From: Ruegeria profundi
GTDB lineage: Bacteria > Pseudomonadota > Alphaproteobacteria > Rhodobacterales > Rhodobacteraceae
Reading direction: 5' to 3'
Assembly (NCBI RefSeq): GCF_001507545.1
Contig: NZ_LQBP01000015.1
Location: 1-49,361 of the forward strand
Length of the DNA: 49,361 nt
A model generated the notes under the pieces. The model was not told the DNA's origin. It searched no databases and saw only the letters and a list, made by a program, of their open reading frames with translations. The translations under genes were made by a program, and so were the position numbers. The first letter of the stretch is position 1. The number at the start of each line of letters is the position of its first letter. Shown here piece by piece: positions 1-9,334 of the stretch.

Positions 1-198
1 AGCCACAATCCCCATAGCACCGAAATCTGCCCGCGCTTTCCTCCTTGTCAGATTTATCGCCGCTGCAGCTCACGCTGACAGCAGCCACAAACCTTAGACA
101 TAGTGGACATTGCCTTTAGGCTGAAATTCTGCGAGGGAGCCGCCGGACGGTCTTTAGATCACCTTCAATGTTTGATTTGTTTCGCTGGCGGAGAAAAA

Positions 199-825
199 AT
201 GTCATTTGAAGCATGGCTCGCGTTTACGTTGATTTCCGCTGCAAACATCGTGACACCGGGTCCCGCGATCTTGAATACGATCCGACGGGCCGCGCAACTC
301 GGCTTCAAGCAATGTCTACCGACGATTGCTGCAAACGCGGTCGGGCTCGCCGTCGCCGGATTTGCATGCGCGTTTGGCGTCGCTGCGTTTGTTCTTGCCT
401 CTGAGTGGCTATGGTTCCTGTTTCGTTGGGCGGGGGTGCTCTATCTTGCTTACTTGGGGCTCCGCCTGATTTTCGTGCGCGAAACGCTTGACCTTGGCCC
501 GTCAACATCCGCCCGACCGTCTGTGTCGACCACGGCACTGTTTCTGGAGGCGTTTACTCTGGCGGTATCTAACCCGAAGGCCGTTCTTTTTTACGTGGCG
601 ATCTTCCCGCAAGTCATTCAACCGGATCTGCCCGCCGCGCCGCAGGCATTTGTGCTGGTGTCCACCTATAGTGCAATATCCCTCGCTTCTCTGACGACCT
701 ACGCGGCACTTGCCGGATTATTGCGCGCGCGTATGCTGACCCAGTCCAGATACCGAGGGTTTCGGGTTTTATCCGGGATTGTACTTCTTGGGTTTGCTGG
801 AAAGCTGGCACAAGAAGTTCGGTAG
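199..825 (+). CDS. LysE/RhtB-family amino-acid exporter
   Basis: A 208-residue, strongly hydrophobic protein with about six membrane segments. Residues 19-22 read TPGP, the proline-glycine signature at the end of the first helix in the LysE/RhtB family, and the overall length (about 205-210) fits. Family members export amino acids or derivatives across the inner membrane; the substrate cannot be told here. The reading frame stays open back to 103, but I place the start at ATG 199 because GGAG lies at 190-193 with a five-base spacer and the family homology begins there. It stands alone, tail to tail with the minus-strand HD hydrolase 38 bp downstream. Positions 1-198 hold no gene I can support. 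Confidence 0.85.
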   Translation: MSFEAWLAFTLISAANIVTPGPAILNTIRRAAQLGFKQCLPTIAANAVGLAVAGFACAFGVAAFVLASEWLWFLFRWAGVLYLAYLGLRLIFVRETLDLGPSTSARPSVSTTALFLEAFTLAVSNPKAVLFYVAIFPQVIQPDLPAAPQAFVLVSTYSAISLASLTTYAALAGLLRARMLTQSRYRGFRVLSGIVLLGFAGKLAQEVR

Positions 826-863
826 GCTTGGGCTCAGAACCGCCGCTGAATGACATTGGTATT

Positions 864-1457
864 CTATAGCAGAGTTATCAAAGCCTCATGCCGCTCTAAA
901 TACGCCTGCCGAACCTCAACCGGTGGGCGCAATGAAATTTCCAACCCCTCCATCACCGCCTTGTCCGGACGACCGAAGAACTTTGTCGCCTCGGCCTCCG
1001 AAAACCCGGCAATCTGCGTTGCCTCCATCCAGGCGCTGATCTTGTCGGCTTTTTTGATCTGCCGTTTCACCGTTTTCGGCACTGCTGCAGGCAGACCAAA
1101 CCGGATGTGGATCGCCGCACTCAGACGGTCATCCAGCGCGCCGTAGTCGGGTCCGACGGCGGATTTTACGGGTGAGATCATATCTCCGATCACGTATTCC
1201 GGCGCGTCATGTAACAATGCTGCCAGCCGCCATTTAACCGGTGCCTTCGGGGCAATCCGAGAAAACAGCTGCTCAACCAGAAGGGAGTGTTCCGCTACGG
1301 AATAGGCAAAATCACCCGCTGTTTGACCGTTCCAACGGGCCACAAATGCCAGTCCATGCGCGATATCTTCGATTTCGATGTCCACTGGCGTCGGATCTAG
1401 TAAATCCAGCCGGCGGCCCGACAGCATCCTCTGCCATGCTCTGGGTTGTGTTGCCAT
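864..1457 (-). CDS. HD-domain phosphohydrolase (YfbR-like)
   Basis: A 197-residue soluble protein. It carries the metal-dependent HD phosphohydrolase pattern: H57, the H83-D84 pair in the stretch LLHDAPEYVIGD, and later acidic residues including a DD pair. This arrangement and length resemble YfbR-type 5'-nucleotidases and related HD hydrolases, which act on nucleotides or nucleotide-like phosphoesters; the actual substrate is unknown. It is monocistronic on the minus strand, convergent with the LysE exporter and divergent from the small secreted protein at 1663. The HD assignment is secure from the motif; a nucleotidase role is inference. Confidence 0.8.
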   Translation of the reverse strand: MATQPRAWQRMLSGRRLDLLDPTPVDIEIEDIAHGLAFVARWNGQTAGDFAYSVAEHSLLVEQLFSRIAPKAPVKWRLAALLHDAPEYVIGDMISPVKSAVGPDYGALDDRLSAAIHIRFGLPAAVPKTVKRQIKKADKISAWMEATQIAGFSEAEATKFFGRPDKAVMEGLEISLRPPVEVRQAYLERHEALITLL

Positions 1458-1662
1458 TCTGCCATGCCCCTCGGATCGGCCCGCGACGAACGGGTGTTTT
1501 TGTGGTATCGTTTACCTGTCGAGATCACCAGCTGCCAACAATTTCTTGACCAGTCGTGCTTTGAACCGGCGCTTGGTGGTTCCGACATTTGTGCTGAGGG
1601 GGGTGCATGCTCCTCCCGGTGTGCCCCTCTCGGAACGTAACGCGTATCGAAAGGAGCTAGTT

Positions 1663-1977
1663 ATGTTTCAGCGACTGATTGGAATTTCCCTGGCCTTTGG
1701 AATGGCCGCTACTGCCCCCCCTGCTTTTGCCAAAAACTGTGCGCAGCGAGAGCACGTGATCGCCAAGCTGCAGGACAGCTATTCAGAAGAACTGGTTTTT
1801 GGCGGATTGCAGAAAACCAGTGGTGCGCAGGCGGTGATGGAGGTCTGGACCTCGAAAGAAACCGGAAGCTACACGGTTCTGGTCACTCACGCGAACGGCA
1901 TGACGTGCATTGTTGCAGTTGGTACCGATTTTTTTGAAGCGATGCCAAAGGATAAGCTGAAGGGCGAACCCAGCTGA
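1663..1977 (+). CDS. Small secreted protein of unknown function
   Basis: A 104-residue protein. It starts at ATG 1663 behind AAGGAG at 1651-1656. Residues 1-22 form a typical signal peptide (hydrophobic core then AFA before the mature start at KNCAQ), so the product is expected in the periplasm. The mature part is about 82 residues with two cysteines (in NCAQR and MTCIV) that could form one disulfide. I do not recognise a named family; similar short exported proteins are common in roseobacters. It ends about 100 bp before ahcY with no clear terminator between, so read-through is possible. The frame extends upstream to 1378 but that part lacks protein character. Confidence 0.7.
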   Translation: MFQRLIGISLAFGMAATAPPAFAKNCAQREHVIAKLQDSYSEELVFGGLQKTSGAQAVMEVWTSKETGSYTVLVTHANGMTCIVAVGTDFFEAMPKDKLKGEPS

Positions 1978-2077
1978 TATTTACAGCGGATTAATCTGTT
2001 CCAGGTCATCCGAGTTGCCACCTGCCCCGTAGAATGATAGGGGCAGCGCGGATCTGTTTACCGGAATGGAGCATACG

Positions 2078-3466
<1,389 letters not shown>

Positions 3467-3496
3467 TTTCAGAGCTGATAAACAAAAGCGTGTGGG

Positions 3497-3529
3497 ACGC
3501 CGCCGGTTATGCAACTGGCGGCGTTTTTT
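3497..3529 (+). terminator. Rho-independent terminator of ahcY
   Basis: A 12-bp inverted repeat, ACGCCGCCGGTT at 3497-3508 and AACTGGCGGCGT at 3513-3524, with one internal mismatch, closes a four-base loop. It is followed by a run of T to 3529. It lies 30 bp after the ahcY stop codon and has the classic G+C-rich stem plus U-tract form. Confidence 0.85.
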
Positions 3530-3660
3530 GTACCGGTTGCCATGTTCATCGTCGTATGTGGCGGCGTGTGGCAGATCCCCACACGCAGTGCTGTTGGCCA
3601 TGAACCGCTGACATGAACGGGTATCGCGGATCTGGTTAAAATTGGGGGGAGAAATCCCAT

Positions 3661-3683
3661 AAATTTTTCCTTTCGGAAAATTT
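3661..3683 (+). other. Short A+T-rich hairpin upstream of the DUF2853 gene
   Basis: AAATTTTTCC at 3661-3670 can pair with GGAAAATTT at 3675-3683 across a four-base loop, with one extra T. It sits in the leader 70 bp before the DUF2853 start. It could affect the mRNA 5' end or be incidental; no function is claimed. Confidence 0.3.
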
Positions 3684-3752
3684 GCCGTCGCGGCTAACCT
3701 TGATGAAGACGGTAATTTGGGCCGTTGCATCACAACAATGGGAGATTGCGAC

Positions 3753-4094
3753 ATGGGAAAACGCGACGAGCTGATCGCCAAATATGCTGATGATCTGAAA
3801 AACAAATGCGGGATGGATCCCGATATGGATCTGCTGACCAAGGTCACGATCGGCTGTGGTCCGGCGATCTATGACGCCGACGCGTCGACCGTAGCTGCTA
3901 CACAGGAGTCCGAACTTGAGACGGTCAAGGACAACTTCCTTGTCAAAAAGCTGGGTCTGTCTGACGGGCCAGAGTTGATGGAAGCAATCCATGCAGTGCT
4001 AGGGAAATACGGAATGTCCGAGCGCAACAAATACCGTGCGGTGGTTTATTACATGCTCACCAAGCATTTCGGAAAAGAGTCGGTTTACGGCTGA
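3753..4094 (+). CDS. DUF2853 family protein
   Basis: A 113-residue soluble, mostly helical protein beginning MGKRDELIAKYADDL and ending LTKHFGKESVYG. The sequence matches the DUF2853 family as I know it, including the KVTIGCGPAIY centre and the C-terminal RNKYRAVVYY stretch. No biochemical role is established for this family. ATG 3753 is chosen over the upstream ATG at 3717 because GGAG at 3741-3744 fits it and the family starts there. It is flanked upstream by the ahcY terminator and downstream by a 358-bp convergent spacer, so it is probably monocistronic. Confidence 0.85.
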   Translation: MGKRDELIAKYADDLKNKCGMDPDMDLLTKVTIGCGPAIYDADASTVAATQESELETVKDNFLVKKLGLSDGPELMEAIHAVLGKYGMSERNKYRAVVYYMLTKHFGKESVYG

Positions 4095-4255
4095 TTGCTT
4101 GGGTTCTGCGCTCGTAAGGGCACTGCCGAGCGTTTCCAATTTTAAGCAAGCGGCATTTGCACTGACCGTCGGTATTCGATACGTATCATAGTGTGACCAG
4201 GACGGTCAGAGCCAAAAAAATCCATACGCGTGTGGTGAGTTGGGAGCACGCGGGG

Positions 4256-4290
4256 AAGGGAAGGTTCTGCATTCGTCGGGGCCTTCCCTT
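4256..4290. terminator. Candidate bidirectional terminator in the 4095-4452 spacer
   Basis: A perfect 9-bp inverted repeat (AAGGGAAGG at 4256-4264, CCTTCCCTT at 4282-4290) with a 17-base loop lies between the convergent DUF2853 and EVE genes. On the plus strand ATTTT follows. The long loop and short T run make this tentative. The rest of the 358-bp spacer has open frames but none with convincing coding character. Confidence 0.3.
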
Positions 4291-4452
4291 ATTTTCGGGT
4301 TACGGATGCTGTCTGGTCAAGCACCTTCTTCCAGCCTGCGTGATCCTCAACATCTTGAAATTGGCTGTGCCGCTCGGGCGGGATCAAAGGATGAAACTAC
4401 CGCAATCCCGACTGTCTTGTAACGGTGATCCGGGGTGGGACGAGCCGACGGG

Positions 4453-4875
4453 CTAACCCGCCTGCGTGTTGCCCATATCGCAAATCACCTGCCATTCCGC
4501 ATCGGTGACCGGCTGTACGGACAGGCGAGAGTTTTTGACCAGAACCATCTCGGCCAGACGTTCCTCTGCCTTGATGTCATCCAGCGTTACTGCTGTTGCG
4601 AACGGCCGCACCGCCTTGATATCCACGCAGTCCCAGCGCTCATCATCGGTTGTGCTGTCGGGATGCGCCTCGGCGCAGACCTCGACAATACCAACGATCG
4701 CCTTGTCCTTTTGCGAATGGTAGAAGAATCCGCGATCACCGATCTTCATCTGCCGCATGAAATTGCGCGCCTGATAATTTCGCACGCCGTCCCATTCTTC
4801 CCCTGCTTCGCCTTTGGCAACCTGTTGGTCCCAACTCCAGGTCGAGGGTTCGGATTTGAACAGCCAGTATGCCAT
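4453..4875 (-). CDS. EVE domain protein
   Basis: A 140-residue soluble protein starting MAYWLFKSEPSTWSWD, which is the hallmark N-terminus of the EVE (PUA-like) fold, followed by WDGVRNYQARNFMRQMKIGD and the HSQKDKAIVGIVEV core. EVE domains bind nucleic acids, and several recognise modified bases; the ligand here is unknown. Its ATG shares one base with the stop codon of the upstream yciI-like gene (TGATG at 4875), showing translational coupling. I choose this start rather than one seven codons upstream. It is the last gene of the tsaD-gpsA-yciI-EVE run. Confidence 0.9.
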   Translation of the reverse strand: MAYWLFKSEPSTWSWDQQVAKGEAGEEWDGVRNYQARNFMRQMKIGDRGFFYHSQKDKAIVGIVEVCAEAHPDSTTDDERWDCVDIKAVRPFATAVTLDDIKAEERLAEMVLVKNSRLSVQPVTDAEWQVICDMGNTQAG

Positions 4876-5144
4876 CACCCGATGACCTTCTTCCACGGGA
4901 TCAGCTCGACCGATTTGAATAGCCCTGCCTTGGCATACGGATCATTCTCCGCCCAGGTTTGTGCTGCTGTTATGTCCTCGACTTCGAGGATGACAAGCGA
5001 CCCGATCATCTCGTCCCCGTCCAATAGCGGTCCGGCTTGCGATACGACACCGGTTTGCTCTATATAAGCAAGGTGATCGGCGCGGTTGTCCTTGCGGGTT
5101 TGCAGGGCGCCATCCTTGTCTTTGGCGATCAGGGCTATCAGCAT
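4875..5144 (-). CDS. YciI-like protein
   Basis: An 89-residue protein of the YciI family, a small ferredoxin-like alpha/beta fold. The typical pattern is visible: MLIALIAKDKDG at the start, R-x2-H (RADHLAYI) in the first helix, and GSLVILEVEDITAAQTWAENDPYAKAGLF, which includes the family's NDPY motif. Some relatives are enzymes or detoxifying proteins, but most are uncharacterised. Its start codon directly abuts the gpsA stop, and its Shine-Dalgarno AAGGAGG (5150-5156, minus strand) lies inside the end of gpsA. It is clearly co-transcribed with gpsA and EVE. Confidence 0.88.
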   Translation of the reverse strand: MLIALIAKDKDGALQTRKDNRADHLAYIEQTGVVSQAGPLLDGDEMIGSLVILEVEDITAAQTWAENDPYAKAGLFKSVELIPWKKVIG

Positions 5145-6107
5145 TTATTCCTCCTTCAGGGGACGGTTGAGCAGGGATTGAATGGCTTGGGGCACACTAT
5201 AGGCGCCATGGCTCAGGTCAGCCACAGTAACGCTTATGGGCATGTCCAGCCCCTCGGCAACAGCAATTTCAGCCATGGCGCGCGCGGTGGCGACCCCTTC
5301 GACTGTGGTATGGGTATCAAACGGACGATTTTGACCCAAACAAAGGCCAAAACGATAGTTTCTGGACAGTTCGGATGAACAGGTCAGCACCAGATCGCCC
5401 AGACCTGACAAACCCATCAGGGTATCTGTCTTTGCGCCGCGCATCAGGGCAAAGCGCTGCATCTCAGCAAATCCACGAGTCAACAGGGCAGCGCGGGCGC
5501 TATCGCCCAGCCCGGCGCCAATCGCGGCCCCGCATCCAATGGCGATGACGTTTTTCAATGCACCCCCCAGTTCCGCACCGATAACATCGGTGGTGCGATA
5601 AAGGCGCAGGTTGGCGGTGGTGAGTTCGGTTTGCAGCACCTTGCCCAAATCGGCATCCCCACAAGCCAGAGTGAGCGCGGTCGGCAATCCGCGTGCGATA
5701 TCGTCGGCAAAGCTGGGCCCGGTCAGCAGCGCCGGACTTGCATTCGGGATCGTCTGGCGCACCACCGAGATGGGCCCCAGACCCGTGGTCAGCTCGATCC
5801 CCTTGCAGCAGACGACCAGCGTTTTTCCGGCAAGGTTCGACGCGTGCTCAGTAAGGGCCGCGCGCAGTTTCTGCATGGGCACCGCCAGTAGCACGATATC
5901 CGCGGCCTCTACGTCCTTGATATCGGACGTCACCGAAATCGCTGGCGGCAGGGGGACATTCGGCAGACGGGCGGAGTTTTCGCGACTGTTCTCCATGTGG
6001 ATGGCATGCTCGGCGCTGCGTGCCCAAAGGGTAACGAATCCGTTCCCGGCCAGCGAAATGGCCAGCGCCGTGCCGAACGCACCCGCCCCAAGGACGGCGA
6101 CGCTCAT
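5145..6107 (-). CDS. gpsA: Glycerol-3-phosphate dehydrogenase [NAD(P)+]
   Basis: A 320-residue cytosolic enzyme that reduces dihydroxyacetone phosphate to sn-glycerol 3-phosphate, the first step toward phospholipids. The N-terminal dinucleotide-binding motif GAGAFGTA is at residues 7-14. It is followed by VVCCKGIE with the conserved lysine and by [20 protein letters not shown], a family signature near the substrate site. Length is normal. It overlaps tsaD by four bases (ATGA) and is followed directly by yciI, so all are one minus-strand transcript. Confidence 0.96.
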   Translation of the reverse strand: MSVAVLGAGAFGTALAISLAGNGFVTLWARSAEHAIHMENSRENSARLPNVPLPPAISVTSDIKDVEAADIVLLAVPMQKLRAALTEHASNLAGKTLVVCCKGIELTTGLGPISVVRQTIPNASPALLTGPSFADDIARGLPTALTLACGDADLGKVLQTELTTANLRLYRTTDVIGAELGGALKNVIAIGCGAAIGAGLGDSARAALLTRGFAEMQRFALMRGAKTDTLMGLSGLGDLVLTCSSELSRNYRFGLCLGQNRPFDTHTTVEGVATARAMAEIAVAEGLDMPISVTVADLSHGAYSVPQAIQSLLNRPLKEE

Positions 6108-7201
6108 GCCTTGGCGCCCTTCTTGCCGCTGCCCAACATGGCCGGGCTGGATTGATCCAGCGGCCAGCGGGGTCTGGCGGTCAGATCAAGACCGTCACGC
6201 GCCCCTGCACGAAAAAGCTCGATCCCGGCATAGGCGATCATTGCCGCGTTATCGGTGCATAGATTCAGCGGTGGAGCGATAAAGCGAGCGCCCTTGGCAC
6301 AACAAACAGTCTCTAGCACAGATCGAATCGCTGTATTGGCAGCGACACCACCCGCCACTGCAATTACCGGATCAGAGGGCGCAAGTTCCAGGTACTGATC
6401 TATCGCCCGGCGCGTTTTCTCGGCCAAGGTGTCCACGATGGCCTGCTGAAACCCGGCGCACAGATCGGCGCGATCCTGACGGGTCAAACCGCCCTTTTCA
6501 GCGACGATCTGGTCGCGCATCCGCATCAAAGCCGTCTTGAGCCCCGAAAAGGACAGGTCACACCCTGGCCGATCCAGTAATGGCCGGGGAAAACGAAAAC
6601 GCTCAGGATCGCCTGAACGCGCCTCAGCCTCGACCGAGGGGCCACCGGGTTGCGGCAGGCCCAGCAAGCGGGCGGTTTTGTCAAACGCCTCACCCGGCGC
6701 ATCGTCGATCGTGCCGCCCAGTCGGGTGAACTCTTCCGGTCCATGCGCGATCAGGTATTGGCAATGCCCGCCTGACACCAGTAGTATCAGGTATGGAAAC
6801 GCGATGCCGTCGGTCAGGCGCGGCGTCAGGGCATGGCCTGCCAGATGGTTCACGCCGATCAAGGGCAGGCCGGTTGCCGCGCTGAGACCCTTGGCGCACA
6901 TGACGCCGGACATGACCCCGCCAATAAGGCCCGGCCCGGCAGTAACGGCGATGGCGTCGATCCCGGAAAGGGTCAGGTTTGCGGCTTCAAGCGCCTGCAC
7001 AACGCACGTGTCCAGTTTCTCTGCATGGGCACGGGCAGCAATTTCAGGCACGACGCCTCCAAAGGCGCTGTGCAGGTCTGTCTGTCCGTACACGATTGAA
7101 GACAGTACCTCGGCCCCGGTACCAACGGTTTGGCGCACGACGGCAGCAGCCGTGTCATCACAGCTGCTTTCCAACCCAAGTACGGTAAGTGTTTGCACCA
7201 T
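6104..7201 (-). CDS. tsaD: tRNA N6-threonylcarbamoyladenosine synthase subunit TsaD
   Basis: A 365-residue Kae1/Qri7-type protein. TsaD transfers the threonylcarbamoyl group onto A37 of ANN-decoding tRNAs. Visible hallmarks are the N-terminal [16 protein letters not shown], the metal-binding NHLAGH motif, GGHCQY, the [16 protein letters not shown] stretch, and [13 protein letters not shown] plus [12 protein letters not shown] near the C-terminus. It is the first gene of the minus-strand operon with gpsA. It starts 86 bp from the divergent hemD, so 7202-7287 must hold both promoters. Tandem tsaD-gpsA is a common alphaproteobacterial arrangement. Confidence 0.97.
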   Translation of the reverse strand: MVQTLTVLGLESSCDDTAAAVVRQTVGTGAEVLSSIVYGQTDLHSAFGGVVPEIAARAHAEKLDTCVVQALEAANLTLSGIDAIAVTAGPGLIGGVMSGVMCAKGLSAATGLPLIGVNHLAGHALTPRLTDGIAFPYLILLVSGGHCQYLIAHGPEEFTRLGGTIDDAPGEAFDKTARLLGLPQPGGPSVEAEARSGDPERFRFPRPLLDRPGCDLSFSGLKTALMRMRDQIVAEKGGLTRQDRADLCAGFQQAIVDTLAEKTRRAIDQYLELAPSDPVIAVAGGVAANTAIRSVLETVCCAKGARFIAPPLNLCTDNAAMIAYAGIELFRAGARDGLDLTARPRWPLDQSSPAMLGSGKKGAKA

Positions 7202-7287
7202 TGGCCTGATCCGCTACACACATAAGTGTCAAGCGGGGTATCACCCTGCGCGGATGCAAACAATCCCAAGGCGGAAGGCGCCGACTG

Positions 7288-8013
7288 TTGTATTTGTTGA
7301 TGACCCGCCCGCGCGCTGCTTCGCAGAGGTTTGTCGCGCAGCTGCCAACCCGTGTGAGATCTCGGGTCGAGGTCATCTATTCCCCGATACTTGAAATCAA
7401 GCCGCTACCGGTCAAGATCGACACCAGCGGCGTGCGGGGTCTGATTCTTACCTCGGCGAATGCAGTAAATGCGGCTGTTTCGCTGGGCGTTTCGCGTCAC
7501 TTGCCCGCCTTTTGTGTGGGTCCCGCAACCACCGGCACCGCGAAGGGCGCCGGTTGGGAGGCGACGATGGTTGGCGCAACCGCCGAAGAACTGGTGGCGT
7601 TCTTGCTGAAACACCGGCCCGAAAGCCCGCTATTGCACCTGCGCGGTGAACACACGCGGGGAAATATCGCCCTCCGCCTGACTGAGTCGGGCCTGACAGT
7701 GCGCGAACAAGCCGTGTATCAGCAAAGACTGCTACCGTTGACGCCTGAGGCAACTGCCGCCGCGGATGGCCTTTTACCCGTGATTGCGCCTTTGTTTTCC
7801 CCTCGGACAGCGCGACAATTTGCCGATATCTGGACCGGATCGGCACCGCTTTGGCTGGCCGCGATCAGCCAAGCAACGGCAGACCCCCTTTATTCCTTGG
7901 ACTACGCGCGATTGAAAATCGCCAAGGAGCCGACTCCGAAAAAAATGCAGAAAGCCGTGAAAAAGCTTGTGAAACATGCGATGCGGGTTGAGGGCAACGA
8001 GACCACCGACTAA
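7288..8013 (+). CDS. hemD: Uroporphyrinogen-III synthase
   Basis: A 241-residue protein with the low sequence conservation expected of HemD. Recognisable parts are LMTRPRAASQRF at the start, ILTSANAV (the conserved TSxNA motif), FCVGPATTGTAKGAGW, LLHLRGEHTRGNIA and FSPRTARQFADI. HemD converts hydroxymethylbilane to uroporphyrinogen III in heme, siroheme and cobalamin synthesis. I use TTG 7288, which gives the usual short lead-in before the TRP motif; ATG 7300 is an alternative. The following mic60 and hemY genes confirm the assignment, since these three are linked in many Alphaproteobacteria. Confidence 0.9.
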   Translation: MYLLMTRPRAASQRFVAQLPTRVRSRVEVIYSPILEIKPLPVKIDTSGVRGLILTSANAVNAAVSLGVSRHLPAFCVGPATTGTAKGAGWEATMVGATAEELVAFLLKHRPESPLLHLRGEHTRGNIALRLTESGLTVREQAVYQQRLLPLTPEATAAADGLLPVIAPLFSPRTARQFADIWTGSAPLWLAAISQATADPLYSLDYARLKIAKEPTPKKMQKAVKKLVKHAMRVEGNETTD

Positions 8014-8067
8014 CTTAGACCCTGCTGTTATTCATGTGAAATCGGATTCGATAAGGGGAATGTAGCG

Positions 8068-9324
8068 GTGGCGCGTAAGAAAAAGACCGATCAAAAGCCG
8101 GTAGATGACCCTAAGCCAGAAGAAACAGTGGCGTTTACCTCTGCACGCGAAACTGCGGCTGTTGACGCGAAGAAGCAGGTAGAAGAGGCCCTTTCCGAAG
8201 CCGAAGCCGAAGCCGAAGCCGAAGCCGAAGCCGAAGCCGAAGCCGAAGCCGAAGCCGAAGCCGAAGCCGAAGCCGAAGCCGAAGCCGCTGTGGAACACGA
8301 GCAGGAAGCGCCTGCGCGCCCGGAAGACGCGGAAAAAGCGCCGCGCGAAGACGCACAGAAAGAGGAAAACCGCGGCGGATTTATACCGGCTTTGCTTGGC
8401 GGGGTGCTGGCAGCGGGGATCGGTTTTGCAGCAGGCAGTGCAGGTCTTTTCGGCTCAGGCGATACCAATGAGCTTGCGGCGCTGGAAGCTCAGCTGAACG
8501 ATCAGTCCAACCGGATTGAGACGCTGACGAACTCTCTGGCCGACACCTCGGATATAGACAGCAAAATCGCCGCGCTGACAGATCAGGTCGCGCCAGTGAC
8601 TGCGGAGCTGGAGACCTTGAAGTCCAGCCTCGAAGAGCTGGCGGGCAAAATCGATCCTCTGGCAAGCCGCCTGACCGATCTGGAAGGCAGTGCCCTGACG
8701 CAAGGCGCGTCTGCTGAGGTTTCTGCGGCATTCGAGGCCGAGCTAAAGAAACTTCAGGACTCGCTTGCAACGCAGCGAGCCGAAGTTGAAAAAATGGTGT
8801 CAGACGCACAAGCGTTGGAAGCGCAAGCTGCCGCCAAGGCACAGGCCGCGACCAATGCATCAATCCTGACCCAGCTTCGCAATCAACTGGATGCGGGCCA
8901 GCCTTATGGTGATCTGTTGGCCGAGTTGACGGCGGGTGGCCTGACGGTGCCCGAAGCCTTGTCAGCCCCAGCGGATAAAGGCGTTGAAACGTTAACTGAA
9001 TTGCGCGAATCTTTTGCGCCTGCAGCCCGTACTGCATTGGCTGATGCACGCGACGCGGACAAGACCACTGGGTTGGTTGCCTTCTTGCAACGCCAGACTG
9101 GGGCAAGATCGGTGACGCCGCAGGACGGCGACAGCCCCGATGCGATCTTGTCTCGGGCAGAGGCCGCGTTGGCAGATGGTGACGTTGCTGCGGCATTGAC
9201 CGAACTTAATTCCCTGCCTGATGAGGCAAAGGCGGCACTGATGGATTGGGAGCAGGCGGCATTGACCCGGGTGGCTGCCGTTGATGCCGCAAACGCGCTG
9301 CAATCCAGCGTAAACTCGAACTGA
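8068..9324 (+). CDS. Mic60/mitofilin homologue
   Basis: A 418-residue membrane protein with a GTG start. Order: a charged N-terminal region of about 103 residues containing an uninterrupted Glu-Ala repeat (residues 44-73); one membrane segment near 104-128 (FIPALLGGVLAAGIGFAAG); a long predicted coiled coil to about residue 270; and a C-terminal mitofilin-like helical domain. Alphaproteobacterial Mic60 is related to the mitochondrial MICOS subunit and is known to shape intracytoplasmic membranes. Its location between hemD and hemY is the classic position of this gene (often called orf52). The EA block is unusual and probably a flexible acidic linker on the cytoplasmic side. Confidence 0.85.
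   Translation: MARKKKTDQKPVDDPKPEETVAFTSARETAAVDAKKQVEEALSEAEAEAEAEAEAEAEAEAEAEAEAEAEAEAAVEHEQEAPARPEDAEKAPREDAQKEENRGGFIPALLGGVLAAGIGFAAGSAGLFGSGDTNELAALEAQLNDQSNRIETLTNSLADTSDIDSKIAALTDQVAPVTAELETLKSSLEELAGKIDPLASRLTDLEGSALTQGASAEVSAAFEAELKKLQDSLATQRAEVEKMVSDAQALEAQAAAKAQAATNASILTQLRNQLDAGQPYGDLLAELTAGGLTVPEALSAPADKGVETLTELRESFAPAARTALADARDADKTTGLVAFLQRQTGARSVTPQDGDSPDAILSRAEAALADGDVAAALTELNSLPDEAKAALMDWEQAALTRVAAVDAANALQSSVNSN
8197..8286 (+). repeat. Hexanucleotide tandem repeat (GAAGCC)15
   Basis: Fifteen perfect copies of GAAGCC in a row, in frame within mic60, encode fifteen Glu-Ala pairs. Six-base units keep the frame whatever the copy number, so length changes by slippage would alter linker length but not disrupt the gene. 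The absence of any third-position drift suggests recent or ongoing expansion. Confidence 0.97.
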
Positions 9325-9334
9325 AGGACCTGCC

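Noticed and set aside
1978..2077. Possible SAH or SAM/SAH riboswitch in the ahcY leader
   Set aside because: The leader ends in AATGGAGCA, similar to the end of SAM/SAH riboswitches, but the required stem and the GCTTCC-type pairing partner upstream are missing.
4193..4456. 87-codon frame in the spacer before the EVE gene
   Set aside because: It overlaps the hairpin and the end of the EVE gene and has no convincing protein character.
8032..8298. Minus-strand frame encoding a Gly-Phe repeat
   Set aside because: It is the complement of the GAAGCC repeat in mic60; the plus-strand gene has operon context, a membrane segment and a coiled coil.
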